NCBI GenBank assembly: GCA_022825825.1
Contig: JAJDWA010000040.1
Location: forward strand, 74,488-138,487
DNA length: 64,000 nucleotides
Reading direction: 5' to 3'
From: Candidatus Poribacteria bacterium
GTDB taxonomy: Bacteria; Poribacteria; WGA-4E; WGA-3G
The notes under the pieces were generated by a model. That model had not been told where the DNA came from and made no database searches. It was given only the letters and a program-made list of their open reading frames with translations. This document shows positions 34,405 through 43,011 of the stretch, in pieces (positions within the stretch are counted from its first letter, which is position 1; each line of letters starts with the position of its first letter). A program made the translations under genes and the position numbers.

Positions 34405-35622
34405 TTATGATAATCCAGTAACCAAATTCTGAACATCCATCTCAAGTTCAGTCGTAATCTGTTCGACTGTCTCTTTTTTGTTCGATTTATAGGTATCGTA
34501 ATGTTCTAAAAGATTTTTTGGTTCGCCAGCGCGAATCGACGCAACGCGCGGTCCCCGCATTTTTGCTGCACCAAAAACCTCTTTTTCCAACCTGAATATC
34601 ACTTCAAGATAACGTTCCGGTGAATGTTCTTCAGCAACATATCCATCGGAAATCGCTATGAAATTAACTAATCGATTCAAATCTGGATAGAATTGTTGAA
34701 ATTTCTGGAGTAGTTCTTCATGAATTTTTCGTTCATACGCTGTCATCTCGTCAACATCTCTATAGACTTCAGCATCAACAAGATTCTTCAAAGCACGAAC
34801 GCGAGTAAGAACATCGTTATCAGAATGGATACCCATAATTTTTTCAGCGTGTGATAATATCTGTTCCTTGAGGCCCTGAATTTGCTCGTTAAGAGAGGTG
34901 GTCAGTTCTATTTTGAATTGGTATTCATCTGCAAGCGTTTTCAGGACTGCAATCCCAATCCGTCTCAATCGTTGATAACGTTCTACCGGTGTACGCGAAG
35001 CAGATGGGAGAATATTTCGCTCTAATTCTGTAAGTGCCGTATCAATGGTATTCCACATATCTTGTGTATAGCGATATTTGATACCAATAGGCACAGCATA
35101 GAGAGGCTTGTTGATGTCGGATTTCTTCATGTCATCCAAAGCCCAGAAACAGAGCTGTGTGACGCCTCTCTCAAAACGCATGACAGTGTCATTCTGGTGT
35201 GATATTTCTCCCTCTCCAAAGATGACAAGTGGCCATTTACCTTCACATAAAAGTTGGCGTGTCGTTCGGAAAGCGTTTCTATCCACTGTGCCTCGCACAA
35301 CTGAGTACACACCCAACCGTTGCATTACAAAACTACGGATTCCACCCAGTTTTCCCCTGTCAAAAACTTCGCATGCTGCCATATAATAAAATGGCTGAGA
35401 TAACCGTTTTGACAATAGAAAGACTACGGCAGGGTCTTCGGATGCCGCATGGTTTGGCACTATTACCGTAGGATTTCTATGAATCGATTTTAATTGGGCA
35501 ATCGACTCTGCATCAATGTCAATCGTTAACCCCTTCAAAAACAATCGGTTGGCAAGAGGTATAAGTGCTTGTGCAACCTTTATAGTGGTCATGTTCGGTT
35601 TGGGGGGTTTAAAATCTAACAT
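34405..35622 (-). CDS. 1-acyl-sn-glycerol-3-phosphate acyltransferase family (PlsC-like)
   Basis: 405 residues. The acyltransferase domain (about 15-215) has block I IVPNHAASEDPAVV (H-x4-D), block II GVYSVVRGTVDRNAF and block III VIFGEGEISHQND. The C-terminal half (about 220-405) is a helical, charged region with ILSHAEKIMG and RKIHEELLQKFQ, longer than in E. coli PlsC and without recognised domain. It probably works at the membrane in phospholipid or lipid-A-like acylation. An internal ATG at 35592 (MTTIKVAQALIPL) is an alternative start. Confidence 0.88.
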   Translation of the reverse strand: MLDFKPPKPNMTTIKVAQALIPLANRLFLKGLTIDIDAESIAQLKSIHRNPTVIVPNHAASEDPAVVFLLSKRLSQPFYYMAACEVFDRGKLGGIRSFVMQRLGVYSVVRGTVDRNAFRTTRQLLCEGKWPLVIFGEGEISHQNDTVMRFERGVTQLCFWALDDMKKSDINKPLYAVPIGIKYRYTQDMWNTIDTALTELERNILPSASRTPVERYQRLRRIGIAVLKTLADEYQFKIELTTSLNEQIQGLKEQILSHAEKIMGIHSDNDVLTRVRALKNLVDAEVYRDVDEMTAYERKIHEELLQKFQQFYPDLNRLVNFIAISDGYVAEEHSPERYLEVIFRLEKEVFGAAKMRGPRVASIRAGEPKNLLEHYDTYKSNKKETVEQITTELEMDVQNLVTGLS

Positions 35623-35699
35623 TGCGCGTTACCGTTGGATGATACGGTGTGTTGCTATTACTTTTGTTTCAGCACACTGCCTGGACTTATTACTATTCA

Positions 35700-35870
35700 A
35701 AGTGTGGTTAGGAAACCGCACCTACCGGGTTTGAAAAAATAAATATTACCGAAATATTTTCTTAATCTTCATAAAGTTTGCGCTACGAAAACTTGCGAAA
35801 TATGCATTATTCTCTATAAAAAAACGGTGTTTGCATGTCTAAAACTTATAGGTAGCAACTTGAGTTATTG
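35700..35870. repeat. Composite dispersed repeat
   Basis: Starts with GGTTAGGAAACCGCACCTAC shared with the MITE interior, then ATTACCGAAATATT and a segment (35781-35867) homologous to 14176-14250 in inverted orientation and, with an internal gap, to 3601-3668. No ORF. It separates the PlsC-like gene from the 3' end of the WD40 gene. Confidence 0.6.
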
Positions 35871-35914
35871 TATCTCAAGCTCCATTGAGCTAACCGGACT
35901 ATCTACGGAAAACT

Positions 35915-37804
35915 TTACTCTAAAAAGTTGAGATTCCACAAGCGAACGGTGCCGTCCGACCTTGCACTTGCGATCATCTTGCCATCCGGACTAAACGCTG
36001 CGCTCTCGACATACTCCGTATCTTCAAGCGTGTGCAGGATTGTACCCGTGTGGATATCCCACAAACGGATGGTCTCGTCCCCTCCACTTGCGAGTATTTT
36101 GCCATCCGGACTAAACGACACGCTCGCAACACTATTATCCCCTTCTTCAAGCGTGCGTAGGATTGTACTCGTGTTGACATCCCACAGGACGATGTTGTCG
36201 ACGATGATGGGGTCGTCATAACCTCCACTTGCGAGTATTTTGCCATCCGGACTAAACGACACGCTGACGGCATTATGCGTATCCTCTCCAAGCGTGTGTA
36301 GGGTTGCCCCCGTGTTGACATCATACAAGCGGATGTCACCGCCACTATTTACACTTGCGATCATCGTGCCATCCGGACTAAACAAGACGATCTCGACAAT
36401 ATTCGGACGCCATTCAATCTCTCGCTTGAGCTGGACTCCATCAGCATTGACATCCCACAATTTGATGGTGTAGCTCCTTGCACTTGCGAGCATCTTGCCA
36501 TCCGGACTAAACGATACACTTCCGTCAGAACTAAACGTGTCCAGTTCTCTACCGGTTCTGATATCCCACAAATAACCTCCACTTGCGAGCGTCTTGCCAT
36601 CCGGACTAAACGAGGCGTCCCCGACAGAATCAAACGTGAGCAGGATTCTACCCGCATTGACATCCCACAAGAGGGTGCTGTAATCACCTCCACTTGCGAG
36701 TGTCTTGCCATCCGGACTAAACGACACGAAGTTCTCCCAATGCCCCTCCTCCCCAAACACACGGACGCGATCGTCAGGGGGTGGGATTTCAACCGTGTTG
36801 ATATCCCATAAGTGAACGGTGGCACCATCTGCACTTGCGATCATCGTGCCATCCGGACTAAACAAGACGCTGTTGATACCATACTTATACCCTTCACGCG
36901 CGCGTAGGATTCTACCGGTATGGACATCCCACAAGAGGATGAACTTATCCCCTCCACTTGCGAATGTGTTTCCATCCGGACTAAACGACACGCTGTTGGC
37001 AGAAGATTTAGGTTGTCGCTTGAGCAGGATTTCACCCGTTTTAACATCATACAAGTTGATGTCGCTTGCTGCATCTGCGAGCATCTTGCCATCCGGACTA
37101 AACGACACGCTCCCGGTAGGAAGACTATATTCAAACGTGCGTAGGATACTCCCCGTGTGGACATCCCACAAGCGGATGTGGTTATCGATTCCGCTTACGA
37201 GCATCTTGCTATCCGGACTAAACGAGACGCGATCGGGACTAACACTATCTTCAAGCGTGCGTAGGTAGCGACCGGTGTTGACGTCATACAAGCGGATGCC
37301 GCTATAATTTGCGCTTGCGAGCATCTTGCCATCCGGACTAAACGAGAGACCATAGAAAAAATTAACATCTTCAATCGTGCGTAAGATTTTACCTGTTTTG
37401 ACATCAAACAAGTGGACGGCGTTATCAACGCCATTTCCACTTGCGATCATCGTGCCATCCGGACTAAACAAGACGCTTCCGGCATCAGAGTGCCCAGAAT
37501 CTATATGCCCTTCAAACGTGCGTAGGGTTTTACCCGTATTGACATCAAACAAGTGGATGGTATTGATGAAGCTGGGGTTCCGATATGTCCGGTCTCCAAT
37601 TGCAAGCAGCGTGCTATCCGGACTAAATGAGACGCCCCTGAGACCACGAATTTCAAGCACGCGTGTGCGATCTGCAGTCACTTTTACTTCTAACTGAGTC
37701 GCTTTTTCCTCATCTTCTGCGCTACAGCCGAGTATACTCACGATAATAATAAGTGAAGCGGCAAGTATACCGGTCAGCACCCACTTTGTTTTTGAAATGA
37801 ACAT
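35915..37804 (-). CDS. WD40-repeat lipoprotein with 14 repeats (probable double seven-bladed propeller)
   Basis: 629 residues from ATG 37804, which has AGGGGAAAA upstream; the longer frame adds 12 residues. The signal peptide ends in a lipobox IIVSILGC, so Cys is lipidated and the protein is anchored to a membrane facing the periplasm or outside. Fourteen S-(F)-S-P-D-(G/S) repeat cores follow, each with an L-(W/Y/F)-D-V-x-T-G strand, which fits two seven-bladed beta-propellers. The ninth repeat is shortened. Encoded repeats are very similar in DNA (GCCATCCGGACTAAACGA recurs), pointing to expansion by duplication. A TTGACA-17-TATGCT promoter precedes it. Propellers bind proteins; partner unknown. 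Confidence 0.88.
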   Translation of the reverse strand: MFISKTKWVLTGILAASLIIIVSILGCSAEDEEKATQLEVKVTADRTRVLEIRGLRGVSFSPDSTLLAIGDRTYRNPSFINTIHLFDVNTGKTLRTFEGHIDSGHSDAGSVLFSPDGTMIASGNGVDNAVHLFDVKTGKILRTIEDVNFFYGLSFSPDGKMLASANYSGIRLYDVNTGRYLRTLEDSVSPDRVSFSPDSKMLVSGIDNHIRLWDVHTGSILRTFEYSLPTGSVSFSPDGKMLADAASDINLYDVKTGEILLKRQPKSSANSVSFSPDGNTFASGGDKFILLWDVHTGRILRAREGYKYGINSVLFSPDGTMIASADGATVHLWDINTVEIPPPDDRVRVFGEEGHWENFVSFSPDGKTLASGGDYSTLLWDVNAGRILLTFDSVGDASFSPDGKTLASGGYLWDIRTGRELDTFSSDGSVSFSPDGKMLASARSYTIKLWDVNADGVQLKREIEWRPNIVEIVLFSPDGTMIASVNSGGDIRLYDVNTGATLHTLGEDTHNAVSVSFSPDGKILASGGYDDPIIVDNIVLWDVNTSTILRTLEEGDNSVASVSFSPDGKILASGGDETIRLWDIHTGTILHTLEDTEYVESAAFSPDGKMIASARSDGTVRLWNLNFLE

Positions 37805-37871
37805 CGGTTTTTCCCCTGTCTGGATATGTTGTACATGCATGAAAGAATCAAATCGTTAGAGCAATAATCAT

Positions 37872-37900
37872 AGCATATTAGACGCTTGTCATTTTGTCAA
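37872..37900 (-). promoter_or_regulatory. Sigma-70-type promoter for the WD40 lipoprotein gene
   Basis: Minus strand: TTGACA, 17-base spacer, TATGCT, about 70 bases before the ATG. Confidence 0.65.
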
Positions 37901-37931
37901 GCAGATCCATGACTGGATTACATCTATATAG

Positions 37932-38144
37932 TTAGTCATCATCTTCAAATGAAATTTCAATTGCACGGGCTATCTTTTTGAACTTCTCTCTTGGCGTGAT
38001 TATACCTATAATAGCGAATACGATAATACCTGAAGCTGCAATAATAACAAATAAAACCCCGATAACTGCAAACACTATAGTGGCAGCAGCTAAAACCAGA
38101 AGTGCGAGAACAGCTACACCTGTTATCTTCAATGCTTTTCTCAT
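37932..38144 (-). CDS. Small two-helix membrane protein
   Basis: 70 residues. Two hydrophobic helices (about 9-30 and 31-50: VLALLVLAAATIVFAVIGVL, FVIIAASGIIVFAIIGI) are followed by a charged cytoplasmic-type end, PREKFKKIARAIEISFEDDD. ATG with GAAAGGGAAA. No family recognised. It lies between the WD40 lipoprotein and a sugar isomerase gene on the same strand but is separated from both by regulatory DNA. Confidence 0.65.
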   Translation of the reverse strand: MRKALKITGVAVLALLVLAAATIVFAVIGVLFVIIAASGIIVFAIIGIITPREKFKKIARAIEISFEDDD

Positions 38145-38228
38145 AAAATTTCCCTTTCTATCTACTGTAACGTTGGTTTGATAATAGGTCCAGGAACTTC
38201 ATTTTGTCTAAAATATTACTCTCATAGA

Positions 38229-38272
38229 CCCGGTAGGCGGGGAATACTATATAGCATTCCCCGCCTACCGGG
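38229..38272 (-). terminator. Long hairpin downstream of the mannose-6-phosphate isomerase-like gene
   Basis: Perfect 17-bp stem beginning CCCGGTAGGCGGGGAAT with a 10-base AT loop, 30 bases after the stop of the minus-strand gene. It contains the GGTAGGCG/CGCCTACC core of the window's repeat families. Confidence 0.7.
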
Positions 38273-38301
38273 ATAACCAAACGGTGTATGTCTAATACTT
38301 T

Positions 38302-39408
38302 TCAAAGGCTTGGTGGGTAGCAACAGATTATCTCCATCGGTGTATCTCCAGTGCTAACGATCACATAGCTGGACAAGCATCGCGGAATAAAAACAGATTT
38401 GCCGCGTTTAAGCGGAACATCTTCAAAATCACCACGCAGGACACCCTCACCACCGAGTGTTACAAGTGCATAAAAACCTTTGTCTGCTGGCATACTAAGC
38501 ATAGAATTTATCGTTAAACGAGAACACCCGAAGTATTGTGACGCCTCTTCTGGCACGATACGATCTTCGCGGTTATCCCCTTCGGCTCTCACCAGTTCCG
38601 GTGTGCGCCGAATGTAGTTGTTGAGATAGTCGAGTTCAAGTTTGTCAAATTCAGCTGCATCCACCGCTAAATCCCAACCGAGACCGAGGTGTCCATCTTC
38701 TTTATCGTAGGGAAATCCTTCCCACTCAGCGAGGATGTTCCAATCCGTTGGTTCCTGCGGTTCAAGCACACAAAGCCCTGTACCGAGTGAATGCACAATC
38801 GGTGTACGTAAGAAGTAGACCTCTCCGACCTTCGGCTCAACGACATGCATCAGGCTTCGCAAGGTTTCTATATCTTGTGCTTCCATCAGGCGGCGAAATT
38901 CGGCTTTTTCTATCGCCTCTTTCCATCCAATCCATGCCTTTGCGCCGGGACGCGTGCCGATTAGTATCCACGCCTCGTTTTTGCCGAAAGGTGAGTTGAG
39001 GTGTTCCTTTGAAAAATCTGGATTCGGATGCCAGTGGATAGGGATATGTGCCCCTTCTCCCACATCAAAAATCTTGAGAAGCACACCTAAATCGGTGCCA
39101 AATTTTGCAACGTGCGCGCTACCGAGCGTCTCTTCTGGAAATGCGTCTAACAGATCCTTTAGTAGCACTTCCTCTCCATTCGGTAGTTGAATTCGGCTAA
39201 AGCCTTTGTCTGGCGGATTTTCTCTGCCGGGGGTAATCGCCCTATTTGTGGAAAAAATCCATTCTTCTGAGTAGTAATCATCTTTCGGATCGGGTTCACC
39301 CATAAACTCTGCCCGAAGTTTTCCGCCATTATAAAAATGCAAATATGTATTCGGTGCTAAAGCAATCGGTGCGTCTAACATTGACTTTAATTCGTTTTGT
39401 GATGCCAT
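38302..39408 (-). CDS. Class I mannose-6-phosphate isomerase-like cupin enzyme
   Basis: 368 residues. Metal site of type I phosphomannose isomerases: HIPIHWHPN (H-x-H), GKNEAWILIG (Glu) and TPIVHSLGTG (His). A second, C-terminal cupin half follows with RGKSVFIPRCLSSYVI. It likely interconverts a ketose phosphate and aldose phosphate in the cytoplasm. The family label is firm, the precise sugar is not. It has its own near-perfect minus-strand promoter (39440-39469), divergent from the PhyH gene. Confidence 0.86.
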   Translation of the reverse strand: MASQNELKSMLDAPIALAPNTYLHFYNGGKLRAEFMGEPDPKDDYYSEEWIFSTNRAITPGRENPPDKGFSRIQLPNGEEVLLKDLLDAFPEETLGSAHVAKFGTDLGVLLKIFDVGEGAHIPIHWHPNPDFSKEHLNSPFGKNEAWILIGTRPGAKAWIGWKEAIEKAEFRRLMEAQDIETLRSLMHVVEPKVGEVYFLRTPIVHSLGTGLCVLEPQEPTDWNILAEWEGFPYDKEDGHLGLGWDLAVDAAEFDKLELDYLNNYIRRTPELVRAEGDNREDRIVPEEASQYFGCSRLTINSMLSMPADKGFYALVTLGGEGVLRGDFEDVPLKRGKSVFIPRCLSSYVIVSTGDTPMEIICCYPPSL

Positions 39409-39439
39409 ATTGCTATCCTCTCTTTATCTTTGGAAATTA

Positions 39440-39469
39440 ATTTTATCACTTTTTCTGAAATTTTGTCAA
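39440..39469 (-). promoter_or_regulatory. Sigma-70-type promoter (minus strand)
   Basis: TTGACA, 18-base spacer, TAAAAT; -10 about 32 bases before the ATG at 39408. Confidence 0.75.
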
Positions 39470-39508
39470 GTGGCTTTTTCGGGATCGGGATAAATAGGGA
39501 CTACGAAT

Positions 39509-39538
39509 TTGACAAAATTAACCATTTAATGCCATAAT
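39509..39538 (+). promoter_or_regulatory. Sigma-70-type promoter (plus strand)
   Basis: TTGACA, 18-base spacer, CATAAT. Start near 39545; the leader of about 100 bases contains a TTCGGTG/CACCGAA hairpin (39598-39630) directly before AGGAGG. Confidence 0.65.
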
Positions 39539-39644
39539 TTCGTCACCTTAAGTAACGTAGAGAGATTCTATTTATCACTTATACATTTATGACTGACTTC
39601 GGTGCGACGATATTCTCGGCGGACACCGAAAGGAGGAAATGTAA

Positions 39645-40802
39645 ATGGACGCTCATGAATCACCAACAACGGAAACCTATCGCGCAAATGCTTTTGCTGA
39701 TTTCAACCCTGAACACTCAGCACCTGGTGCTACACCAGAACGTTTAGACCACTTGAAGGAACACGGTTTTGTCATTATCAACGACTTTGTTGATAATCCT
39801 TGGATCCCTATTCTTAGAGAGGCAGGACGACGTGTTACAGAGGCATGTGCACCTGAAAACAAATATGATGTAATCGACTGTTCAAAAGGATATGTCCACC
39901 GTACAGGACAGGAACAACCGTGGGCAATTCGCGGAATTATTCATCCGGCTTTTGGCGAGCCGAGTTTCTCGGAATTCCACGGTTCAACAGAATTCTTAGA
40001 CTTCGTTGCTTCTTGGTGTCACGGACTTCAACCTGAAGACCTAACGTTTAGCGGCATGCTGCTGTGGGCAAATCCACGGACACATGAAAATAAACTCGGT
40101 TGGCACAGAGACGTAACATGGTGGGGTACAGGAAAGGGCTATTTCGCTCAACGTGAGGTTCGTGGTGATGGGCCTGAAGCATACTCTGAAGAAGTTGAGA
40201 GAATCCGGTGGAAAGAAATTCGCGAAAGAAACGCGAAAAATATCCAAGAACGAAATGGTGTGAGCATGTTCTTAGCACTCGCAGACGACGAATGCCATGA
40301 ACTTGTGCCCGGTAGCCATGACCGGTGGCGAACTCCTTTTGAGCATGATGTGCTTCTGCCTAAATCGATGAAGGATCAAGGTGTTCCGCATACACCCAGT
40401 TGGAACGGTAGTGACCCATTGCCAGGTCAGGTCGCGATTCGACTGAAGGCAGGGGAGGCACTTATCCGAAACGGTGCAACTATCCATACAGGACATACCG
40501 TCCCTGAACGTGAACGAAACACATTGTCCATCGGTTGGTCAAAGTGGTCCGGTGAATTCACAGGAGAACCTTCAGTCTCGGATGTGCGACACGCGTGGCA
40601 GCTTGACCCTGCTGTAAGAGAAGCACTACCACACGAATGGATGAAAACCGCTTGGGACCGCTGGGTAGAAACTCACAAACTCGGTGACACGCTTGAGGAT
40701 CGGTATACTGGATTTGATATTAATCATATCAAGTCTGGGATGGTTCTCGGCTGGCGCGGAGAGTTGGAACGCCAAGCTGCTGCAGAGGCAAATGATGCTT
40801 AA
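39645..40802 (+). CDS. Phytanoyl-CoA dioxygenase (PhyH) family protein
   Basis: 385 residues, a non-heme Fe(II)/2-oxoglutarate oxygenase. The iron-binding H-x-D is in LGWHRDVTWWG, the distal His in GATIHTGHTVPERERNTLSIGW, and the following Arg binds 2-oxoglutarate. EHGFVIINDFVDNPWI is the usual N-terminal start of the fold. It hydroxylates an unknown small molecule or lipid in the cytoplasm. ATG with GGAGG. Divergent from the mannose-6-phosphate isomerase-like gene with back-to-back promoters, so the two may respond together. A terminator follows at 40832. Confidence 0.9.
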   Translation: MDAHESPTTETYRANAFADFNPEHSAPGATPERLDHLKEHGFVIINDFVDNPWIPILREAGRRVTEACAPENKYDVIDCSKGYVHRTGQEQPWAIRGIIHPAFGEPSFSEFHGSTEFLDFVASWCHGLQPEDLTFSGMLLWANPRTHENKLGWHRDVTWWGTGKGYFAQREVRGDGPEAYSEEVERIRWKEIRERNAKNIQERNGVSMFLALADDECHELVPGSHDRWRTPFEHDVLLPKSMKDQGVPHTPSWNGSDPLPGQVAIRLKAGEALIRNGATIHTGHTVPERERNTLSIGWSKWSGEFTGEPSVSDVRHAWQLDPAVREALPHEWMKTAWDRWVETHKLGDTLEDRYTGFDINHIKSGMVLGWRGELERQAAAEANDA

Positions 40803-40831
40803 AATCTTTCCAAACGGATCATACATATTAT

Positions 40832-40863
40832 AGGGCGGTCTCTGTGCCCGCCCTTTATTTTTT
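40832..40863 (+). terminator. Rho-independent terminator
   Basis: AGGGCGG, 9-base loop, CCGCCCT, then TTATTTTTTT, 30 bases after the PhyH stop codon. Confidence 0.85.
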
Positions 40864-41014
40864 GCCAGGAAATGACGAAACGTGGTAGCTTGCCCAACAA
40901 GTAATTTAGAAGATACTCCTATTGTTTACGCAATAAGTAGTTTCGGACTAAAACACGCTTTCAATCCTGAGTCTTATCATATTCCTATTTTCACACATAA
41001 ATTTATAATTTGAA

Positions 41015-41044
41015 TTGATTAGATATTAACATTTGTGTTATAAT
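41015..41044 (+). promoter_or_regulatory. Sigma-70-type promoter of the small two-gene module
   Basis: TTGATT, 18-base spacer, perfect TATAAT; start near 41051, then GAAGGAG and the ATG at 41077. Confidence 0.75.
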
Positions 41045-41076
41045 TCCTGCAAGTTTAATACTGAAGGAGCTATATC

Positions 41077-41322
41077 ATGGCACGAGAACGCTTGACAATG
41101 GAAGAAATTAAAGAGAAATACCCGAATAAATGGTTGTTCCTCACCGAACATGAATTTTGTAATGAGTCGGGGGAGGCTTTATCTGCTGTGATTTATTTTG
41201 TAAGTGATACACCTGAAGAAGTATGGGACATGGATGAAAAATATCATGAAGAACCCAGAACGGGTTGCTCTGAAGTCCATTGGACTGGTGAAATTCCAAA
41301 GGATATGGTTTTTCTATTATAA
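41077..41322 (+). CDS. Small protein of unknown function coupled to a retropepsin-like protease
   Basis: 81 residues, acidic and soluble: MEEIKEKYPNKWLFLTEHEF, then SAVIYFVSDTPEEVWDMDEK and a W-T-G-E-I-P-K-D end. The pattern of a Trp-containing strand followed by an alpha/beta unit resembles small DUF5678-like proteins often found next to aspartic-protease-like genes, but this is recalled, not shown. Good promoter and GAAGGAG site. Its stop codon TAA shares its last A with the ATG of the next gene, giving a one-base overlap, so the two are translated together as a compact module. Confidence 0.7.
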   Translation: MARERLTMEEIKEKYPNKWLFLTEHEFCNESGEALSAVIYFVSDTPEEVWDMDEKYHEEPRTGCSEVHWTGEIPKDMVFLL

Positions 41323-41726
41323 TGGGACGTGTTTTATTCAATAAAAATGACATAAATATTATTGTGCAAGTTAGGCTTTTCAATAAAGACTTAACTTTGT
41401 CTAAAAGGACAAACTTAATACTTGATACTGGTGCAAGTCACACCTGTGTTGCACCTTATGCTATTAATGGTTTAGGATATACCGTTATAGGTGGACAAGG
41501 TAAGACAATTACTGCGTCGGGAACTGTGAATAAACAATCCATAACACTTAGTAAGTTAGTTGCTATAGGGGAATCAGTAGAAAACATAGATGTTTCAATT
41601 TTGAAATTCCCTCCTGAAATGAGAATTTTAAACATACACGGACTTTTAGGTTTAGATTTTCTGAGACATTTTGATATGAAAATAAACTTCTCATCGGGCA
41701 TTGTGGAAATAGTAAGAATATCATGA
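41322..41726 (+). CDS. Retropepsin-like aspartic protease domain protein
   Basis: 134 residues, the size of one retropepsin monomer. The catalytic motif LILDTGASHTCV (D-T-G-A) is at about residue 36, and the second hydrophobic-Gly motif HGLLGLDFLRHFDMKINF near the C-terminus matches single-domain retropepsin-like proteins that work as dimers. No signal peptide or membrane helix, so it is cytoplasmic or released with its partner. It starts inside the stop codon of the upstream small gene. The target protein is unknown; the coupled partner is a candidate substrate or inhibitor (inference). Confidence 0.85.
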   Translation: MGRVLFNKNDINIIVQVRLFNKDLTLSKRTNLILDTGASHTCVAPYAINGLGYTVIGGQGKTITASGTVNKQSITLSKLVAIGESVENIDVSILKFPPEMRILNIHGLLGLDFLRHFDMKINFSSGIVEIVRIS

Positions 41727-41741
41727 ACATCAATAACAAGA

Positions 41742-42941
41742 CTATATCGGTTTGGTTATCACCGATTCATAAACTGCGAGTAGTTTCTTTCCGATGTTCC
41801 GCCAATCATAATCTTGTTCTACGCGCGCGCGGCCGTTTTCGCCAATCTTTTGGCGTAGAGATGAGTCTGTAAGCAATCGTGTGACTGCCTCCGCGAATGT
41901 TTTCGGTTCATCAGCAATAAATATCTCCTCACCGTCTCGGAGAGCCAAACCCTCCGCGCCAACTGTGGTAGAGACAACCGCTTTTCCCATTGCCAATGCT
42001 TCAAGTATTTTTAGGCGCGTCCCACTCCCAATACGTAAAGGCACAACAAAAACCGTTGCTCCCGCAAAGTAAGGCTTAATCTCAGGAACACGTCCTGTAA
42101 CCACAACGCCTTCTTTATCCCCTAACTTTTGCACCTGCGCCGATGGATTACCCCCAACAATGGAAAATTTGACATCTTGCACACTGCTCTGAATCTGCGG
42201 CAACACCTCTTCAGCAAAGAATGAAACCGCATCTTCGTTCGGGTACCAATCCATGCTGCCGATATAGATAAGATGCGCCGGTTCTTCAGATGTGAAGTCG
42301 GGGCGGTAATGTGTAACGTCCACTCCGTTTGGAATTACCTCAACAATATCTTCGACACAATGCTCTTGAAAAACAGCAGCATCAATATCAGATGTACACG
42401 TGACCGCATCAAACTTAGGACTAATCACACGCTCATAACGTTGAAATGCAAGTTGTTGAGTCCAATAAGCAAATTTGTAAAACAGATTAGTCGTTTCACT
42501 CTGTAACCTTCTCCAGATGGCGGAATCAACGTTTTGTTGTGAAAGCACACGCGGTAGGTCTGTTTCTGAATAGAATTGTGCAGTGTGAAACATCTCATAG
42601 TGGACGAGGTCAAAGGTCTCTGCTGACAACAATTCCTTTAATCTTTGCCGATAAGCAGGCACATTGTAGCGTGCTACAGTAATGGGTTGCCTTTTGAAAA
42701 ATGCTGAAAAGAGTGTACTGAGCGACACGCGTGGGAGGGTTGATGCATTTGGAACAAGGTGAACCTTAATATCTAAGTCTTGTATGTTCGAAATACTTTC
42801 GGCGTCTGTCGGTTGCGTTTCAAGGGCGAGTAGTGTTACATCATTATTTTGGGCAATCTGTTTAAGGAGGTTAAACACACGGATACGCCCACCGTCAGTG
42901 AGTGGGTAAGGCACGGTAGGAGAGAGAAAAAGAATTTTCAT
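41742..42941 (-). CDS. Glycosyltransferase family 4
   Basis: 399 residues, GT-B fold. N-terminus ILFLSPTVPYPLTDGGRIRVFNLLKQIAQ, then EVIPNGVDVTHYRPD, HLIYIGSMDWYPNEDAVSFF and the donor-site motif PLRIGSGTRLKILEALAMGKAVVSTTVGAEGL, including the E-x7-type acidic pair. It transfers a sugar from a nucleotide donor, probably in surface polysaccharide synthesis. Convergent with the retropepsin gene, only 15 bases between stops. An O-antigen ligase 15 kb away could act in the same pathway. Confidence 0.92.
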   Translation of the reverse strand: MKILFLSPTVPYPLTDGGRIRVFNLLKQIAQNNDVTLLALETQPTDAESISNIQDLDIKVHLVPNASTLPRVSLSTLFSAFFKRQPITVARYNVPAYRQRLKELLSAETFDLVHYEMFHTAQFYSETDLPRVLSQQNVDSAIWRRLQSETTNLFYKFAYWTQQLAFQRYERVISPKFDAVTCTSDIDAAVFQEHCVEDIVEVIPNGVDVTHYRPDFTSEEPAHLIYIGSMDWYPNEDAVSFFAEEVLPQIQSSVQDVKFSIVGGNPSAQVQKLGDKEGVVVTGRVPEIKPYFAGATVFVVPLRIGSGTRLKILEALAMGKAVVSTTVGAEGLALRDGEEIFIADEPKTFAEAVTRLLTDSSLRQKIGENGRARVEQDYDWRNIGKKLLAVYESVITKPI

Positions 42942-43011
42942 GTTTTTTTATGAGAGCATCACTGTAAAATTGCCAACCGTTGTTTCCTGTTAGGATGTAA
43001 ATTATAGTGAA

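Noticed and set aside
35928..37700. Regularly spaced repeats resembling a CRISPR array or tandem small genes
   Set aside because: The repeated GCCATCCGGACTAAACGA is the coding DNA of WD40 motifs in one long minus-strand frame; spacing is 100-140 bases and spacers encode protein.
41077..41726. Calling the small pair a known toxin-antitoxin type
   Set aside because: Neither protein shows a known toxin or antitoxin domain; only the arrangement is similar, so it is reported as a finding instead.
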